Shown piece by piece: positions 46,014 through 60,430 of a stretch of DNA of 64,000 nucleotides. The notes under the pieces were generated by a model that was not told the DNA's origin, ran no database searches, and saw nothing but the letters and a program-made list of their open reading frames with translations. The first letter of the stretch is position 1, and every line of letters starts with the position of its first letter. Both the position numbers and the translations under genes were made by a program. The stretch is from Hyalella azteca (taxonomy: Eukaryota > Arthropoda > Malacostraca > Amphipoda > Hyalellidae), in NCBI RefSeq assembly GCF_000764305.2, contig NW_025935906.1, positions 1-64,000 of the forward strand, read 5' to 3'.

Positions 46014-49000
46014 CGAAATAACTTAAGTCTTCAAATTACATTATTCATCACATGTACTGCACCTTGGTTTTGCGCAAGATCTTCATACAAATATTTCGTT
46101 CAGGAATAAAGTTAATGTCCATATTTAATTATTCAATGTAGCAGCTCCAGAAGAGATGTGCAATCTATTTTATTCTGGAACGGCGTACAAATAATTTTTT
46201 TAAGGCGCTGCGAATAAAAGATATATAAACAGCGCAAATAAGGTGATATGGTTCTTTTAATGCGCATTTATTTGATTGTATTCTTATTTTGCTGCCTTAA
46301 TTAACCTGTGCAGGAAGCTGCCCCGAAATTTAACAAATAGAAATCTGTAAGACATACTAAGTCTAATTAATTTTTTGCAGACCTTGCTGGAAAATTTGGC
46401 ACGTGCTCTCAAACCCATCTATTGTGTTAGGAATACTACTAACTTGTATAACTAAAGGATTATGATATTTTCAATTAGTAAATTTTTTAATTGTATATAA
46501 CCAATTTGTGAAGTATGTCTCTGAAAGCTCGGTGTCCGTAAACCAACTGACCACCCTACATGATAACGTCTATGTTGACTGACAGATTCGTAGTCCCGCA
46601 GCGAATTCGAACCTCTTCTTTATAGAAATTTTTTTCAGAGACAAAATCAAAAGTCGTTATCTGCACTTTCGTTAAATATTTTAGAGTTGTAATAAATGAT
46701 GGAATGCAAGCTTTGATTAACCTGGAGTGTTAACCTAGAATAGTTCCACGAATTAGGTCGACTGCATAGGACTCGATGTTTATTTGTGAATATTGCATGG
46801 TACATATTCCTCAGACGAGTCAGTTATATAATAGCTAGATTCATTTTGCCGTTCCTCACTCTACCCTCAACCATCTTTCCACTCCCTTTCGCCGTCCCCT
46901 CATCAAAATCAAGTCCCGGCGGCGTTCCGCAACACGCACGCTCATATTAGCCACGTGACGCATGGCCGGCCTCCACCACACTTCGTATCCCTCAAATATT
47001 CACACCTGTCCGCTCCAGTTCAGTTAACTCTTGTCAAATCAACAACTTTTGATTGAATTCTAGAGCTTTTTCTCGCCAGTAGCGACTAGTAACTCACATA
47101 CACCGAACATCTTTTAACATTTATAAATCACTTGCCATAAATATTCTAACGATGCAAGGCCTTTCGCATTTGTTATTTGAAATTATTCAGCAAATACTCA
47201 ATCATTGCGTTCCATAAATGAAGCCTGCGTCCACTGTAGAATTAATCCTCACGTTCTCTTGCTGGAGACTCTTGGTCTTCGTACTGTTTAATAAGCTGCT
47301 GTGAATAATTGGTAAATACATGTTATTTTTAACTTTCCCACTGGATTTTTACTTTTTTTTAACTTTCCCACTGGATTTTTAACATCATGGCATTAAAACG
47401 TTGACATTATTTTACTGGGAGTCGAACTGTCTCGCTATTTAATTGATTACGGTGTGTGCTGTCTACCAGAGCAGTGAGGAGGTGTTCATTTGAATATTCA
47501 ATCAGATGTTAAATTTTAATGATAACACAAAAATTACACTTATGTCTCAACGAAAATGGAGATCCTGTTTCTTGTTTGCAGTATGGCATAGTTTATATTC
47601 ATTGTTCAGTAATTGAAATGATTGAGGAAACTTTTATCAAACTTTTCATTGTGATAATTGGCCTTCATGAATTAGTTATCCGTTAAATTTATTAATACAA
47701 GTATTCGTTTTATCCCATTTAATTAAATAACGTAACGGACATGCTGCAAACTTTTATGCATGTCTGTTAATAATAACGGGCATGCTGCAAACTTGCTTTG
47801 CGTTACTGAAGTTAAGTTAGTGTTAAGTAAATCAAAGAGAAGTTATACCAATCGCAGCTCTTCTTATGCAATAATAAATTAAAATAGTGCATCTTGACTA
47901 TCGAAGCAACAATAATCTTTGAGGTAATGGCGTCGATTGAGCCACATCTTACCACACATGATCGAACGATAGCTCGAACTAAGGCACTTGTTTAACATTA
48001 GATAGATCAAATTAATTTTTCAAGATACCATTAAAATTATTTTGAGTGTTGAAGAAACCTTAGGATCTAGCCAGTCGATGCCCATACATAGTTTCAGAAG
48101 GTTGAAGCCCCAAACCGGTATTTAGAAGGAACTTCTTTGACATAATTGCTCAAACTTTGTAGTTTTTTTTACTGACTTGCGGAACTCTAGGGTCTGGAGT
48201 CTGCTGTTTAACGCGCCCAATTCGTTACGCCACAAACGATTGTTCCGAGACTTGAATCGGTCCCACGAGCAATAAAGTTAGCACCTACAAATTTCATGAA
48301 GTTGCTCCACGATATTTGTCAGCAAACAGTATTGCAATAAGTTTAAACTTATTTTCGAGAGTATAGAACTTGAGTTCATTACGAGTTCAGGGAGATTTTT
48401 TATTTTACGATTTTTATCTTTTTCTATAATTTATAATCAATACTTTATTACCATTGCTATTATATATTATATTTGCAAACTTACACAAAATATTTCAATA
48501 CAAATCTCTAATAACAATTAAGTTTTCGAGAAACCCTGTAGCCTCGTGTTTCGAGAAACTTACATGTATCTATGTTTGCAAAATGTCCTTTATGCAATGA
48601 TGAATTCCCATAGTTATCATTAAATGTCCAATGATGAATTGGTATAGTGATGAAATGTTTCAAGGTTGCAATTTGTCAATAATGCAATACGTGTCAATGA
48701 TGGAATGTCTCGATTAATGAGGTGTCTGGCCACCAGCAAAAATGTTTGTCTCTGCTTATATAAAAACATTGCCGAACAATCGCCTCCACTCACTTTGGCT
48801 CGCGTGTGCACAATGGGTTTGATTCTCCTGTCCAATTTACCATTAGAAATAATTGCTTATCCATTTCTTGAAATACGAGAGAACCGATATAGACTTAGAA
48901 ACAAATATTATTAAGACGCAATATTTCACTCATATGTTAAACATCATTATATACTACGCATGCAGAAGATGTTATGTCAAGCACACTAGCCAGTGAGCAC

Positions 49001-49118
49001 GTCAACGCAAGTTATTACGTTTCATTCACAACAATGGAAAATCAGCCCTGGAAAATATGACAATCATTGTTAGCGCATTTTCTCATTTATGGAAAAAATG
49101 CACTATTGTGCTCGCCAT
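46014..49118. other. Unique sequence, no gene seen
   Basis: A GC-richer, CpG-containing stretch at about 46860-47030 (with CACGTG at 46952) could be regulatory. The rest is AT-rich, with a small duplication of TTAACTTTCCCACTGGATTTT near 47330-47380. Confidence 0.35.
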
Positions 49119-49164
49119 GTCCGTCTGTCTGTCTGCCCGTCCGTCCGTCTGTCCGTCCGTCCGT
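49119..49164. repeat. (GTCC/GTCT)n simple repeat
   Basis: Tetranucleotide run of CCGT and CTGT units. Confidence 0.95.
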
Positions 49165-51267
49165 GACTTCGCTTGTTCGTCGACGAGAAAATGCGCTCTC
49201 TGTCACTCACTGCAGTGAATACTGAGTTATATTTTTTCTGAATAATTTCCATGTTCCCCAAATTGTTAGAAGTTTGTTATTGTCTTAGTGAGTAACTTTT
49301 TATTTCAATTCAATACGCACACTAATTTATGCAATTAAATAAGGGTAGCGTAGTGAAACGAATTTTTAAAGTAGCCTGCGCAGCTACGCAAGAAATGACA
49401 TGTCTAGAAACTATCATTGAAGGATAAATCTGGAGAATTTTACGGGCGTGCCTGGCAAATCTCATTCTCAAGGAGCGAATTATAGGATGGTCGGACCTGG
49501 GAACTTCCATCGTTCCATTCCAACGCGCCGCCGAAATTGCTTCGAATATTTCTCCCCAGATTGAATTAAACTCAGTAACTTAAGAGTAATTGATGGTTAC
49601 GAGCGAACATGGAGATATTTTTTAGGGAGAAATTCTTAAGGATCCTGTTTTTCTATAAATGGTTCTGTTAATGTTGAATTTATCTCAACTTGTATTTGAC
49701 AAAACTAATCCTTTTGTGTTACAGTACTTGGAATAATCTGAAACTAATGATTAAGATTTCTCCATGAAAATCTGCCTATTATGAAATTAAAAAAGAAAAA
49801 GAAGGAAGGAATATCGGAAATTCTATAGTTTTGTTGCTCTTCACTGCCATATTGCAAGAAATAGAGAAAGTTTGTTGATACCTCCCGGAAAGAGATAATT
49901 TTGAAAATTAACGTATAATCTTTGACATAATGACATAGTTATGTTCAATGCAACAGTGAGCTAACGCGGTGTGATGAAGATGTACGCCAAAAAAAGTTAA
50001 ATTTTTGTGCAATGAGATATCAATGAAATATATTGTTTTACCTATTGGTGGCGATTTTTTGCTGAACAGTGCAATGGAATTTAACAGGAATTAATGCCGA
50101 GACCTGGTTGTGAAGCTACCCATAGAACCACTTCGACAATACACGAATTTGCTGCACATAACAACAGTAAGACGACTTGCTGGGAAACAAGGGGTGACTC
50201 ACGTACATCGGCATGTCGGAACGACCGCTGCAGCCACCCTCTGCAACCTTTCATTAATTATATTCCAAGTGGACCGACTCATACTCTTGATTCATCATAG
50301 CATTTGGTCGTTAAAATAATCTATTAGATGGCTGCAGTAATTTTAGCAGCAATTCAGTAATTTATATTTATATGACAGCTATTTCGGAATCCTGTTCCCT
50401 CAATTCCACTCGTTCTCCCAGTCCCTAATCCCGTCAATAAGGATTTAGCTGATGAATTAATTTAATTAAATAAATTAACGTTAATCATTAGATAAACATT
50501 CCATCAAACACACATTTAACTCTCGTTTCAAAAAATAGAAAATTTCAGTTGCGAATTATAAATCAAATTCATGACGTTTAACCTCACGGAATTCCACGCG
50601 GAGTAGCAGGCAATTTTTTCTAACTGGCGGAATCATGAGACATTCATAATAAGATATTCGGGAAGATGGTATTTGACGCGATGAAATGTGGGATGCCAGG
50701 ATAACTGGATCAGGATTAATGTGATTTTTATATGGCAGTAATTATCTAAACCGGGCAACGCCGTGCTAACCAGCAAGTCTGAAATATAAACTTAAAGTGT
50801 GGATGATTTTTTATGAAGTCTGACGGTGGAAATGTACAAGTGTAACTCAAGCGCTTATCAGCAGTACCAAGCATATCAGTAACGTAACATGTGATTCTAA
50901 ATTCTAATATCCGAAAACTTAAACGGTGAAAATTATCACTAGAGACGCGACACAAAAATACCAACTTTACATTTTGTCACAATATACCTCCAATGAATCG
51001 TTAGACAGATACACATAAGAAAACAAAACTTTCCGGGAAACTACTAGTTAGCTTGTCAGTAGTATATATTGCCAGTATATATTTATATCAAACTAGTCTT
51101 AATATAATTCAAATATGAAAAAACTGTAATTGCTTCAATTGTAGCAAGCGTTATAGCAACTTATAATTAACGTAACAATTTTCTGCTTGTTGACGATGTT
51201 AATTAATCAATTTCCTAGGTTCCACTATTCTGTTTGCTTTAAAATGAATTTACTTCGGTGCCGTAGA
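49165..51267. other. Unique AT-rich sequence, no gene seen
   Basis: No family recognised in any frame. A GC-richer patch at 50090-50300 has two open + frames of about 68 codons without distinguishing features. Confidence 0.35.
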
Positions 51268-51463
51268 TACGCGCTAATATTTTTAACAATTTTATTCAAC
51301 AAATCGCGCTAGAAAGTTACATTTTCGATGCTTTCAAAATATTCATTTCACTTTTGGTATAAACTACGTGCTAATTTTTTAACAATTTTATTCAACAAAT
51401 CGCGCTAGAAAGTTACCTTTTCGATTCATTCAATATATTCATTTCACTTTTGCTAGAAACTAC
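51268..51463. repeat. Tandem duplication of about 98 bp
   Basis: Two copies share TTTATTCAACAAATCGCGCT and TTCATTTCACTTTTG, about 90% identical. Confidence 0.9.
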
Positions 51464-54400
51464 CACCAGTCGCGAGGCAGAAGCCCCTCTGTCATCGCCT
51501 GGGCCAAAGCTCGTCTTCTTCCACTCATCCATCAGTAGCTTCCACCGCCCCCGCAATTATTTGCCGAACTTGTTTGTTATCTTCCGAGGACGACCGAGAG
51601 CTTCCGTGCTATCAAAGCCACGAGGCAGGGGCAGCATAAATTGGTTATTATGTTGCTTTTACTCTAAGAGATATGGAGAAATTGCTCCTGTTTCTACTTG
51701 ATTGTTTGTAGTTTTCGAGCCGCAGTTTATATTGCTTATACATTTATGAAATTTTGCGTAGTGAAATCAGATTTGAAAATTATGCTCCGGAACAGCCGAC
51801 TTCAGCCAAGTCTCAATCAAAGAATTTAATTTAGAAGGCCATGATTTGACCTTGGCATTTGCACGTTGATACACTTTTCAATTATTGCTTTGTTTTTTGA
51901 ATACATTTTTACTTAGTTATTTACATTGCACTTGCCCCTTGCCATAACAGCTTCTCAGTACGTAAAATCTGCCGTAAATATCAAACTTTTATCACTGCTC
52001 CTTTTGATAGCCACAAGATAGATTAATCTCAATATTGAATAATTTACGAATCCTTGGCCCACAAACTTACTATAGAAAAACTAACAAGGAACAGGACAAG
52101 ATTGTGGTCTAGAAATCCTCTCGCAAGGTAATAATTATCATGAATTATGCATGTCTTCTTGACAAACGAGGACGTGGTCGTTAATGTGTGGCATTAGAGG
52201 GTCATCCCTCGACCAGAGATGATCAATAGGAGCGTCTTGAAGCCGACAATTGTGCTGCACGCGTAGTGTAAGGAATCACAGGCCGAGGGGTTGGCAATAT
52301 TCGGACGTATAAATCAATCAGGATTAAATTTATAATAGTAAGTTTATGAAAAACTATTATTTCCCATTCCAGCGAAATCGAATAATTATTTGTGTCCCCT
52401 TCTTCGGCCTGCTTTTAATAATATTTTTCTTCTTATTCAGCTACAAAACAATATATGTCATATATTCGCACCCGAAATAATTAAAATATGATGTTTTAAT
52501 GAAAATCAAGCAGCATTCAGCACGACAGAGAAAAATGTAAACACTCAACAAATTTTTTAATGAATATTCTACAGTAGTGCTTACAGTGAATAAATATTCT
52601 TGCGTAGTGTTTACCGTGATTTGCAAATGGAGTGAAAGTGAAACATGTTATTTTTCTTATAATCTAGGCACGCATTGCCCGCATGTTGGGCCACGGCGTA
52701 ACATAAGTTTCAAAAAATGAATTTTCGCTTCCATGCAGATGAAGTGTTCATAAATTTTATCGAATACTTAATGGAACTCCTATCTCATAACTCAGTGTAC
52801 CTCTGCGCGAGACACATATTATTCCTATTTGTTTCTCTTCATTACACGTTCTCAAAGAAAATTGTTAACAGAGTTTAAATCAATTTCATGCGTAATGGTG
52901 TGAAGAGACAGGAAATAAATGATCTCCAGCAGTACTAAAATTTTCCTATCAATAATGTAGACCAGTTAAAATAGGCAGGATGCAGGCCGCGTCTTGCTGC
53001 AAGTTATTTATTCTAATTTAAGGTAAAGCTTCATTTTGTTTGACAGTTTTCAATTCCTGCTTATTTTCGAAATTACTAAATGATCATCATTTCAGCTTCA
53101 ATTACGAAACCGTCATGTCAGTTAACAATGCAAAGGTTTTGGGACTCCCGTGAATCGCCCGTACATTATTTAAGTTCAGAAACTAACATTCCACTTTCAT
53201 GGATCATAGATTGATCTTTCTTTAGCCAGCATCAGGGGCTGCCGAGGTCTAAATTATGGAAGAGACAGCGACACCTCGTTCAGTATTCATAAGTAGGAAC
53301 TGACAACCACGACAGAATAACAGAGTTCTTCAATAACACAACGAGCCTCTAACGGAACTGTCAACTCTCCGCATGAATTTATCATGCTCTTTTTTTTAGA
53401 TGAACGATTTTACTCTACAATAATTTGGAGGACTTTGCATTGTTAAATCGAGAACTCAACTCGCTACGAAAGTCGTGATTTCCAGAAAGAAATGAAGTTC
53501 GGCAGAACGCTGTGTCTGTGCTGGAAAAATTCCACAGCACACAACATTTATCAAATTAAATTAGGAAATATTTGAATTAACTATGTTAAACTTGATTTAT
53601 TTGTTTAAAACTATATTCTGAAAAAGCGTGCTACCTTGATAGGTCAGTTTTAAAACAATAAATAAACAGCGAAAAAGTTGTGAAAATAAACTTAAAAAAC
53701 TTCCGAACTTACGTTGTGTCATAACTAAAATGTCTGCACGATGCATAACATCACGATTTGCCGCCAAATAGAATTCAGAATTTCCATTCACTTGCCATAT
53801 ATTCTCAGGCTCAAATTTCTGTGGATTTTGTGGTAAGTTTCGCATTTTTCGTTGGCGATTCGACGATAGCGGCGCGCAAAAGTGTCACTGATATCAGCTC
53901 GCATTATTTCTCTGGAATTGTGCGTCGCTCACGGCCGAATATCAGATGGCGTGCACAAGGTTCGCCACTGCCGACTTTCAGCCTGCGTGTCCCCTCTATA
54001 TGGAATCTCATATGAAAGTCTGAAACTCGCTTGATATGCTACGTAGATTTCTGTTAGTTCGGTGCGCGATTCTTAAGAAATACTTCTCATTTCTGAAGCA
54101 AGGATTTGTATCTTTTTTGAAGGTGGATACTTCGGTGTCGAATTCCACAGTTGAATGACAGTGACGGGTTCTGTCGAGCAGGCATATAATAACTGAAGGA
54201 GGATAGAATGGCCAATCATATGATCGCAATAACAATAAATTCTAGTGAATTGCGACAATGTTTCGGTTCTTAAGTACGTATTTTAGTTGATGCATCATAC
54301 ACCTGCCTTCAATACAAAATACAGGACCGATATACTTGAATAATTGAGTATAAAATGCAATTGAAAGCCGTGAAAAATGATGCTGACGTTTTGAAAATCT

Positions 54401-55207
54401 TTAAATAATTTAGCAAAGAGTGTAAAACACCATCTCTCTTTAATCCAAGAGCGTATATACAACAAAACCTTAATTTCTCTTGCAATGCCTTATTGTTTAA
54501 TGAGTGAGATACATACAAAGTCACTATATATTTCATTGTTAGCAGGTGTAAACGTCATCTGAAATAATATGTACTCGTTGCATTTGTATTTTTATAAAAT
54601 CTTATTATTCTGGAACGCAGCGTTTTTGTTCAGGAAGAATCCGCAACGGCTATAAGCTGAGGCTCACAATCTGGATAACTGAAGAAAAACAAACAGTAAA
54701 TCGGCTTACGAGCTCACATTAATGAAACAATTACGAGAGGCGCTAGCGGAACCTTAGCGTTAGTTTGCCATGTGTCGCACAAACTCTTCTTATAAATTAC
54801 ATGTAGCGTGTGAATGCGGCAGAAACTACACTCGCTAACCGCCACTAGCAACATAATGTCTAAGGAGAACATCTCATCACTATCCTGAATTACAGAAACG
54901 AAATAAGCTAATTGTACTTGAAGAATACCTATAATACTCTGCTGATATATTCTGTTAATGGCTGCTAGTGCCTTTCAATAAATCCTTGCAGTACATATAT
55001 ACAGTTGAATGATTTTCGTTTAGCTCTGAAAACGATAGGACAAACGCTCGCAAACATTCTTTCTCGTGTCTGTATTCTTCCGTAAATTGCATGCTCTTGT
55101 TTTATTTTTACTCTGTTTTTAAAAAGATAACAATTTAGCATTCAATTTCTATTGATAATGAAATACTTACTCTTAAATTATTTTTTTACTCATTCACTCA
55201 GCGCTTT
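51464..55207. other. Unique AT-rich sequence, no gene seen
   Basis: GC-richer spots at 51470-51640 and 53850-54000 hold open frames without recognisable motifs. Confidence 0.35.
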
Positions 55208-56600
55208 TTACTGTCGTTTCCTGAGCGATCGATGCTCAGCTACCGTAAGAACTGGTACACGAAACATGCAGTAGAATACGCCGTGAAAAAATGTTTCGCC
55301 ATTAACATAATGATTCGAGGAACTATATGAAGATTCTGTGACAGAGCAGTTTGATTGCATTTCTTTGCAATAAGAAACCGTGAAAAAATGTTTCGCCATT
55401 AACATAATGATTCAAGGAACTATATGAAGATTCTGTGACAGAGCAGTTTGATTGCATTTCTTTGCAATAAGAAATTTTACAGCTGTGCAATATCACCGAA
55501 CATCAAAACCATGTACCGAAAGAACGAGACGAATATTCCTTCACCAAGCCATATGATTGAAGTTCTTTGCTATAAGAAATGCTACAGCTGTATAATATCA
55601 CCGAACATCAAAACCATGTACCTTCCATCACCGAAAGAACGAGACGAATATTCCTTCACCAAGCCATATGATTGAAATTCTTTGCTATAATTAAGAAATG
55701 CTACAGCTGTATAATATCACCGAACATCAAAACCATGTACCTTCCATCACAGAAAGAACGAAACGAATATTCCTTCACCGAGCCATATGATAGAAGTTCT
55801 TTGCTATAAGAAATGCTGTAGCTGTATAATATCACCGAACATTAAACCATGTTCCTTCCATCGTCTAAAAAACGAGACGAATATTCCTTCACCAAGCCAT
55901 ATGATTGAAATTCTTTGCTATAAGAAATGCAACAGCTGTATAATATCACCGAACATTAAACCATGTTCCTTCCATCGCCTAAGAACGAAACGAATATTCC
56001 TTCACCGAGCCATATGATTGAAATTCTTTGCTATAAGAAATGCTACAGCTGTATAATATCACCGAACATTAAACCATGTTCCTTCCATCGCCTATGAACG
56101 AGACGAATATTCCTTCACCGAGCCATATGATTGAAATTCTTTGCTATATAAGAAATTCTACAGCTACAAAATGTCTCCAAACTCTAAAAGCAGCAACGTT
56201 GCTGCGCCTCGAGACTTGTTCTGCGCCCGCCATCGATCCTGTCGTTTCCTGAGCGATCGATGCTCAGCTACCGTAAGAACTGGTACACGAAACATGCAGT
56301 AGAATACGCCGTGAAAAAATGTTTCGCCATTAACATAATGATTCAAGGAACTATATGAAGATTCTGTGACAGAGCAGTTTGATTGCATTTCTTTGCAATA
56401 AGAAGTGCTACAGCTGTACAATATATCACCGAACATCAAAACCATGTACCTTCCGTCACCGAAAGAACGAGACGAATATCCCTTCACCAAGCCATATGAT
56501 TGAAATCCTTTGCAATATAAGAAATTCTACAGCTACAAAATGTCTCCAAACTCTAAAAGCAGCAACGTTGCTGCGTCTCGAGACTTGTTCTGCTCCCACC
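55208..56600. repeat. Compound tandem array with duplicated flanks
   Basis: A core of about six units of 112-119 bases (55480-56165) carries GACGAATATTCCTTCACC at 55528, 55643, 55762, 55876, 55988 and 56102, with a further copy at 56471. The leader (CGTTTCCTGAGCGATCGATG to TTTGATTGCATTTCTTTGC) occurs at about 55215-55470 and again at about 56241-56400. The trailing block TCTACAGCTACAAAATGTCT recurs at 56157 and 56526. A whole segment was therefore duplicated after the core array formed. Confidence 0.92.
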
Positions 56601-59002
56601 GTCGAAGCAATCGCTCCCGCGGAAGGGAAGTTCATCGCGGCAATTTGTTGGATGTCGAAGCCTCATTGGAGGCAACACCTGACCTGCCTCTCCTAAAGGG
56701 GAACCTTCCTGCCTCGTTTACTGCAGCGCTCAAGAAAGTCAAGTTTTCAAATCTGAATTCATCTCACTTAAGATAATTGAAACTCTCCTGCAAGAAAAGT
56801 TCAGTGCAATATTTTCACGGTTCGTTTTTCATTCATTTCGTTATTAAGTTATCGCAAGAAAAGCGTAATGCGCTAAATTCAGCTTTCGATTATAATAAAC
56901 TTGTTATTAGTTCTCATAATTATTTTCTGACTTTTCTTATATTTAAATTATTTGTTATTAAATTTACCGCGCATTCATGTCCTGAAACGAGTTCATTTTT
57001 TTCTTACGCGAATATAAGACAAAATTGTTGCAAAATTCTCTTCAAATGAATGGATGAAACCCGCGAATGGATGAAATACGTAATCTGCAATTTAGGCCCC
57101 CGCAGAAAATCTGACCTGACACAACGAAAAGTATCACCAGCGGATGAGAACGAAAATGGCGTCCGATGCTAGCGAATAAATTGCTCGGAAAAGCCTCATT
57201 AGGAGCTTAGGTCGCATGCATCGGAGTTTGGCGTCCTCTTTAATTTGAGAAGTTCTTCGCTTTTTGGGGACCTGCGCGTCCTCTCTTAGGTCAAATAGCG
57301 TCGTTGGGTTGGCAACCGCACACACGTCGATGGGACAACTTCATCTCATTTTCAAAAATAGGACTAAGTGAGCAGCGAACTCGTTCAAGTTCATGCAAGT
57401 CCAAACGTCCTCATGGGAAGATGCAATTAGATTTTACTTCCTGTGAGCGCTCTTCCTATAATGCCGGAACGTTATTAGGACCTGCCATGACCGGGCAACG
57501 GTCCCCTCCTCTCGGCCCATGATGAAGTTCTTCTGCCATCCAACCTTGGTTATGAGGGCGAGAACTAAAACAAAAAAAGCTAATATTATTATTATGTATA
57601 ATGATTACCGTGACCGCAGAACGCCTGACCTGTATTATATTTCCAGTCATTTCTCTATCAGATGACACTTATTTTCGCTTTTCTTTTACATTGTGAATTG
57701 AATGAAATTATATTGTTCATAAACATATATATATAATAGTAGCTCATATCGGAATGCTGTGCAATCGTATCGATTATCACTTGCAGGTGAATTTCATTTG
57801 CTCTGTTCGTACTTTTATCCCAAAAGTACATTACTTAATTTCTCTATAAAATTTTAAATTTTACCCCAAAATTTCCACCATGATTTGCAAGCGTTTTGCC
57901 ATTGTTGGCTGGCAGTAACGTCATCAAATGGAGAACCTCTTCTCTATAAGCATTAAAAAAACTCGTGTCGCTAAATCCTCATGGCGGCTTTCAGCTGCCG
58001 CCAAACAGATTCCTTATTCACTCCATTGAAAGCTCGTGGGCACAGCCACAAATTTCCACGGTCGCAATGACAAGAAAAACATATTTCTGTCGAAAGCAGG
58101 CCCTAAATTCTGATGCGGTGGGAAGCACTCGGCTTCCTTATACTTGCTGTTGTCAACAACTTATGATCTTACGACTTGTGCTTGGTGAAACGACAACGAC
58201 TGGCTCACCCGAATCGTGATATTTACATATTTACTCCAACTTTGCAGCGCAATAGGCCTTCAAACGTAGGTCTGGGATGGAGTATCTTGCGAGTCATCCC
58301 GTTAAAAGTTTCTATAATTTTTTTGTGTCCTTAACATTTCTTAATTTTTGGCTTGTAACCTGCTTTTATACCTTCTAGTTTCTTAATTCTAATTTTTTAT
58401 TATTTTATTAATCCAGAAATCGCTTAACCCGTTACAATTTGTGGGAATTTTAGCCTTACAGCCTAAATTTTTTCGTAAAATACATGATATGATCCAGAAT
58501 TTCATGTTATCTTTTTTGAACTTTTTGATGCGCCATGATTCGATAAAAATTTACCAAAGTTCCTAGCAACGTTAATAAACGACGTTAATAAATAAACGAG
58601 GTGTTATTTAACTTATGGAGATAATCAACTATGATTCAGACGTTTCCAACAGCTGAAGGTCTTATTGGAATTCTACTTAAAATTAGCTCAAGTCTTCGAA
58701 AGGAGAGATCCTTGAATAGCAATGCTATAATTTTAGTCAGGACTCTGGTCTAAGATTTTTAATATCTGTTCACAGTAGCTGTTCCCGCAGGAAAACAAAT
58801 TATTCCTAATTTTTCAATTCCTTAGGGTAAATAATATTCATATTGATTTACTTCGTGCTGATATTTTCTAATGCCTTATCGGACATTATAAAAATTTTAT
58901 TCAAGAACTTTGAGAACCCTCGCATAACATAGCGAACTTTTTCTCTAACATTTAAGTATAAAATGCTGGCAAAGGAAGTAATAAAGAATATAAAAATACG
59001 AA
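56601..59002. other. Unique sequence, no gene recognised
   Basis: GC-richer around 57120-57320 and 57960-58220, with open frames on both strands but no family match. Confidence 0.35.
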
Positions 59003-59209
59003 CTTGTATTTGGAAATCAGGAACTGGAGCACAGAAGTCAATGGCCTGGCATTTTAGGAGGCAGCAAGGCCAGGCTTTTGCAGGCTCAATACACAGGAAG
59101 CCGAGGCAGATGAACGAGCGCACAACGCCCGCGCCATGCGCCTTCTGACCTATGCCATCTCCGTGCACTACAGTGCTTGTATTTGGAAATCAGGAACTGG
59201 AGCACAGAA
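59003..59209. repeat. 34-bp exact direct repeats enclosing a GC-rich insert
   Basis: 59003-59036 and 59176-59209 are identical (CTTGTATTTGGAAATCAGGA...GCACAGAA). Between them lies a 139-base GC-rich insert containing the possible exon at 59084-59172. Confidence 0.9.
59084..59172 (+). CDS. Possible exon, unrecognised
   Basis: After a good acceptor (GGCTTTTGCAG, 59073-59083) a + frame reads LNTQEAEADERAHNARAMRL, then LTYAISVHY. It has high GC3 and coding-like wording and sits inside a GC-rich insert between direct repeats. The donor at 59173 (GTGCTT) is weak. An amphipathic helix followed by a hydrophobic start would suit a membrane protein, but I cannot name it. It may be displaced or misassembled sequence. 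Confidence 0.25.
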
Positions 59210-60430
59210 AGTACCAGAACTTTCAAATTTATCTTATTGAACTGCCTTATGTAGTCTGCCAAAACAACGATTTGGGCAGTCTTAAAATAACAGATTTGGC
59301 AGTATTTATTGATCTTCATTCATTTATAATCCAGTTATATCTACAACTACTCGTACCGTTTAGAATTTCTCCCAATATTTATATAGAATGGCGGATTGAT
59401 AGAACTTTTAATTATACTAATTAGCTTGTAATAATTGGCTCAGACATTCTTCTTGCGTATTGTGTTGGATAACTCTTATTTAATTACACTGAATCCATTA
59501 AAGGGAGTGACTTTAATTAGAATTCATTGTTTTATATAATTGATCATCACAAGCGCGTGATATTAAATTGATTAATGATTCAAATACGAATGGCACCGTC
59601 AAGACAGCCTAATTTTCATCTTTGTAATTAAAAGCGGCGAATCGGTGGCCGATGAATGACCGAAAGTCGGCCACCAAATACTCGGCCATTATTCTCAGCA
59701 CGCGTCCAACCCGATGACTTCAAGGCGCAATCAGAAGGTCTTTCGATGAAGGGAAAAATCAAGAATTTTCAATTCAGGACGACTGAAGGAAGCCGTAAAT
59801 ACCTGATTAAATTTGCTTTGTATACAACGCGTGGCATTCAAAGCAAATTAGAAAAATTATTTTCAGCTAAAAAAATTGATTCGTGTTTATGCTTCAAAAA
59901 TATCGCGAAGATTTCTCTTCAAAATAAATTCACAACTCGTGATTTATACATGATTAAAAATACACCTGCATTTGAAAAATTCCTAACTAACAGTATAATT
60001 GTTCGAAAAATAAGGATATTTCGATCATCATTGACTATGAAAAAAAATTTTTGACTTGGAAATATGACTATGAAAAATAAATTTTGACATTTGCAATACA
60101 TGTAAATCGGTGACATGAATTCAAGAAAATACAATGTTCATTTGTACGATGTGATGGACGTTTAGTACTAGAAAGTACTCAGGACGGGAAATTTGCTTCA
60201 CTTCATTGGAATACGCGAACCCATAATACGATTATCTATTAAAAATCATTTCTTGCTGTTATTTCCTGCTTAAATAACTGCTGAAGAAGGATCTTAGTGC
60301 TTGAAGATACATTAGCCGTGAGGGCTCTTGGTTTTAAAACTCCTTAATCCTTTAATTGAATTCTAAATTTGGCCTTCAGGCTTTTATTTTCGAGTATATA
60401 ATGTTATGAAAGGGATTTTACATCATGAGG
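59210..60430. other. Unique AT-rich sequence, no gene seen
   Basis: Frame 59656-60054 (132 codons, +) is basic and AT-driven and has no recognisable motif. I consider it probably chance. Confidence 0.35.

Noticed and set aside
45639..46109. Three overlapping frames of 111-156 codons
   Set aside because: The 16-bp repeat has no stops in any + frame; no gene evidence.
46595..46625. tRNA T-arm-like GGTTCGAATTC on the - strand
   Set aside because: The T-stem does not pair and no acceptor stem or anticodon arm can be built around it.
59656..60054. 132-codon + frame, basic
   Set aside because: AT-driven composition, no motif, no neighbours; kept only as a note in the region entry.
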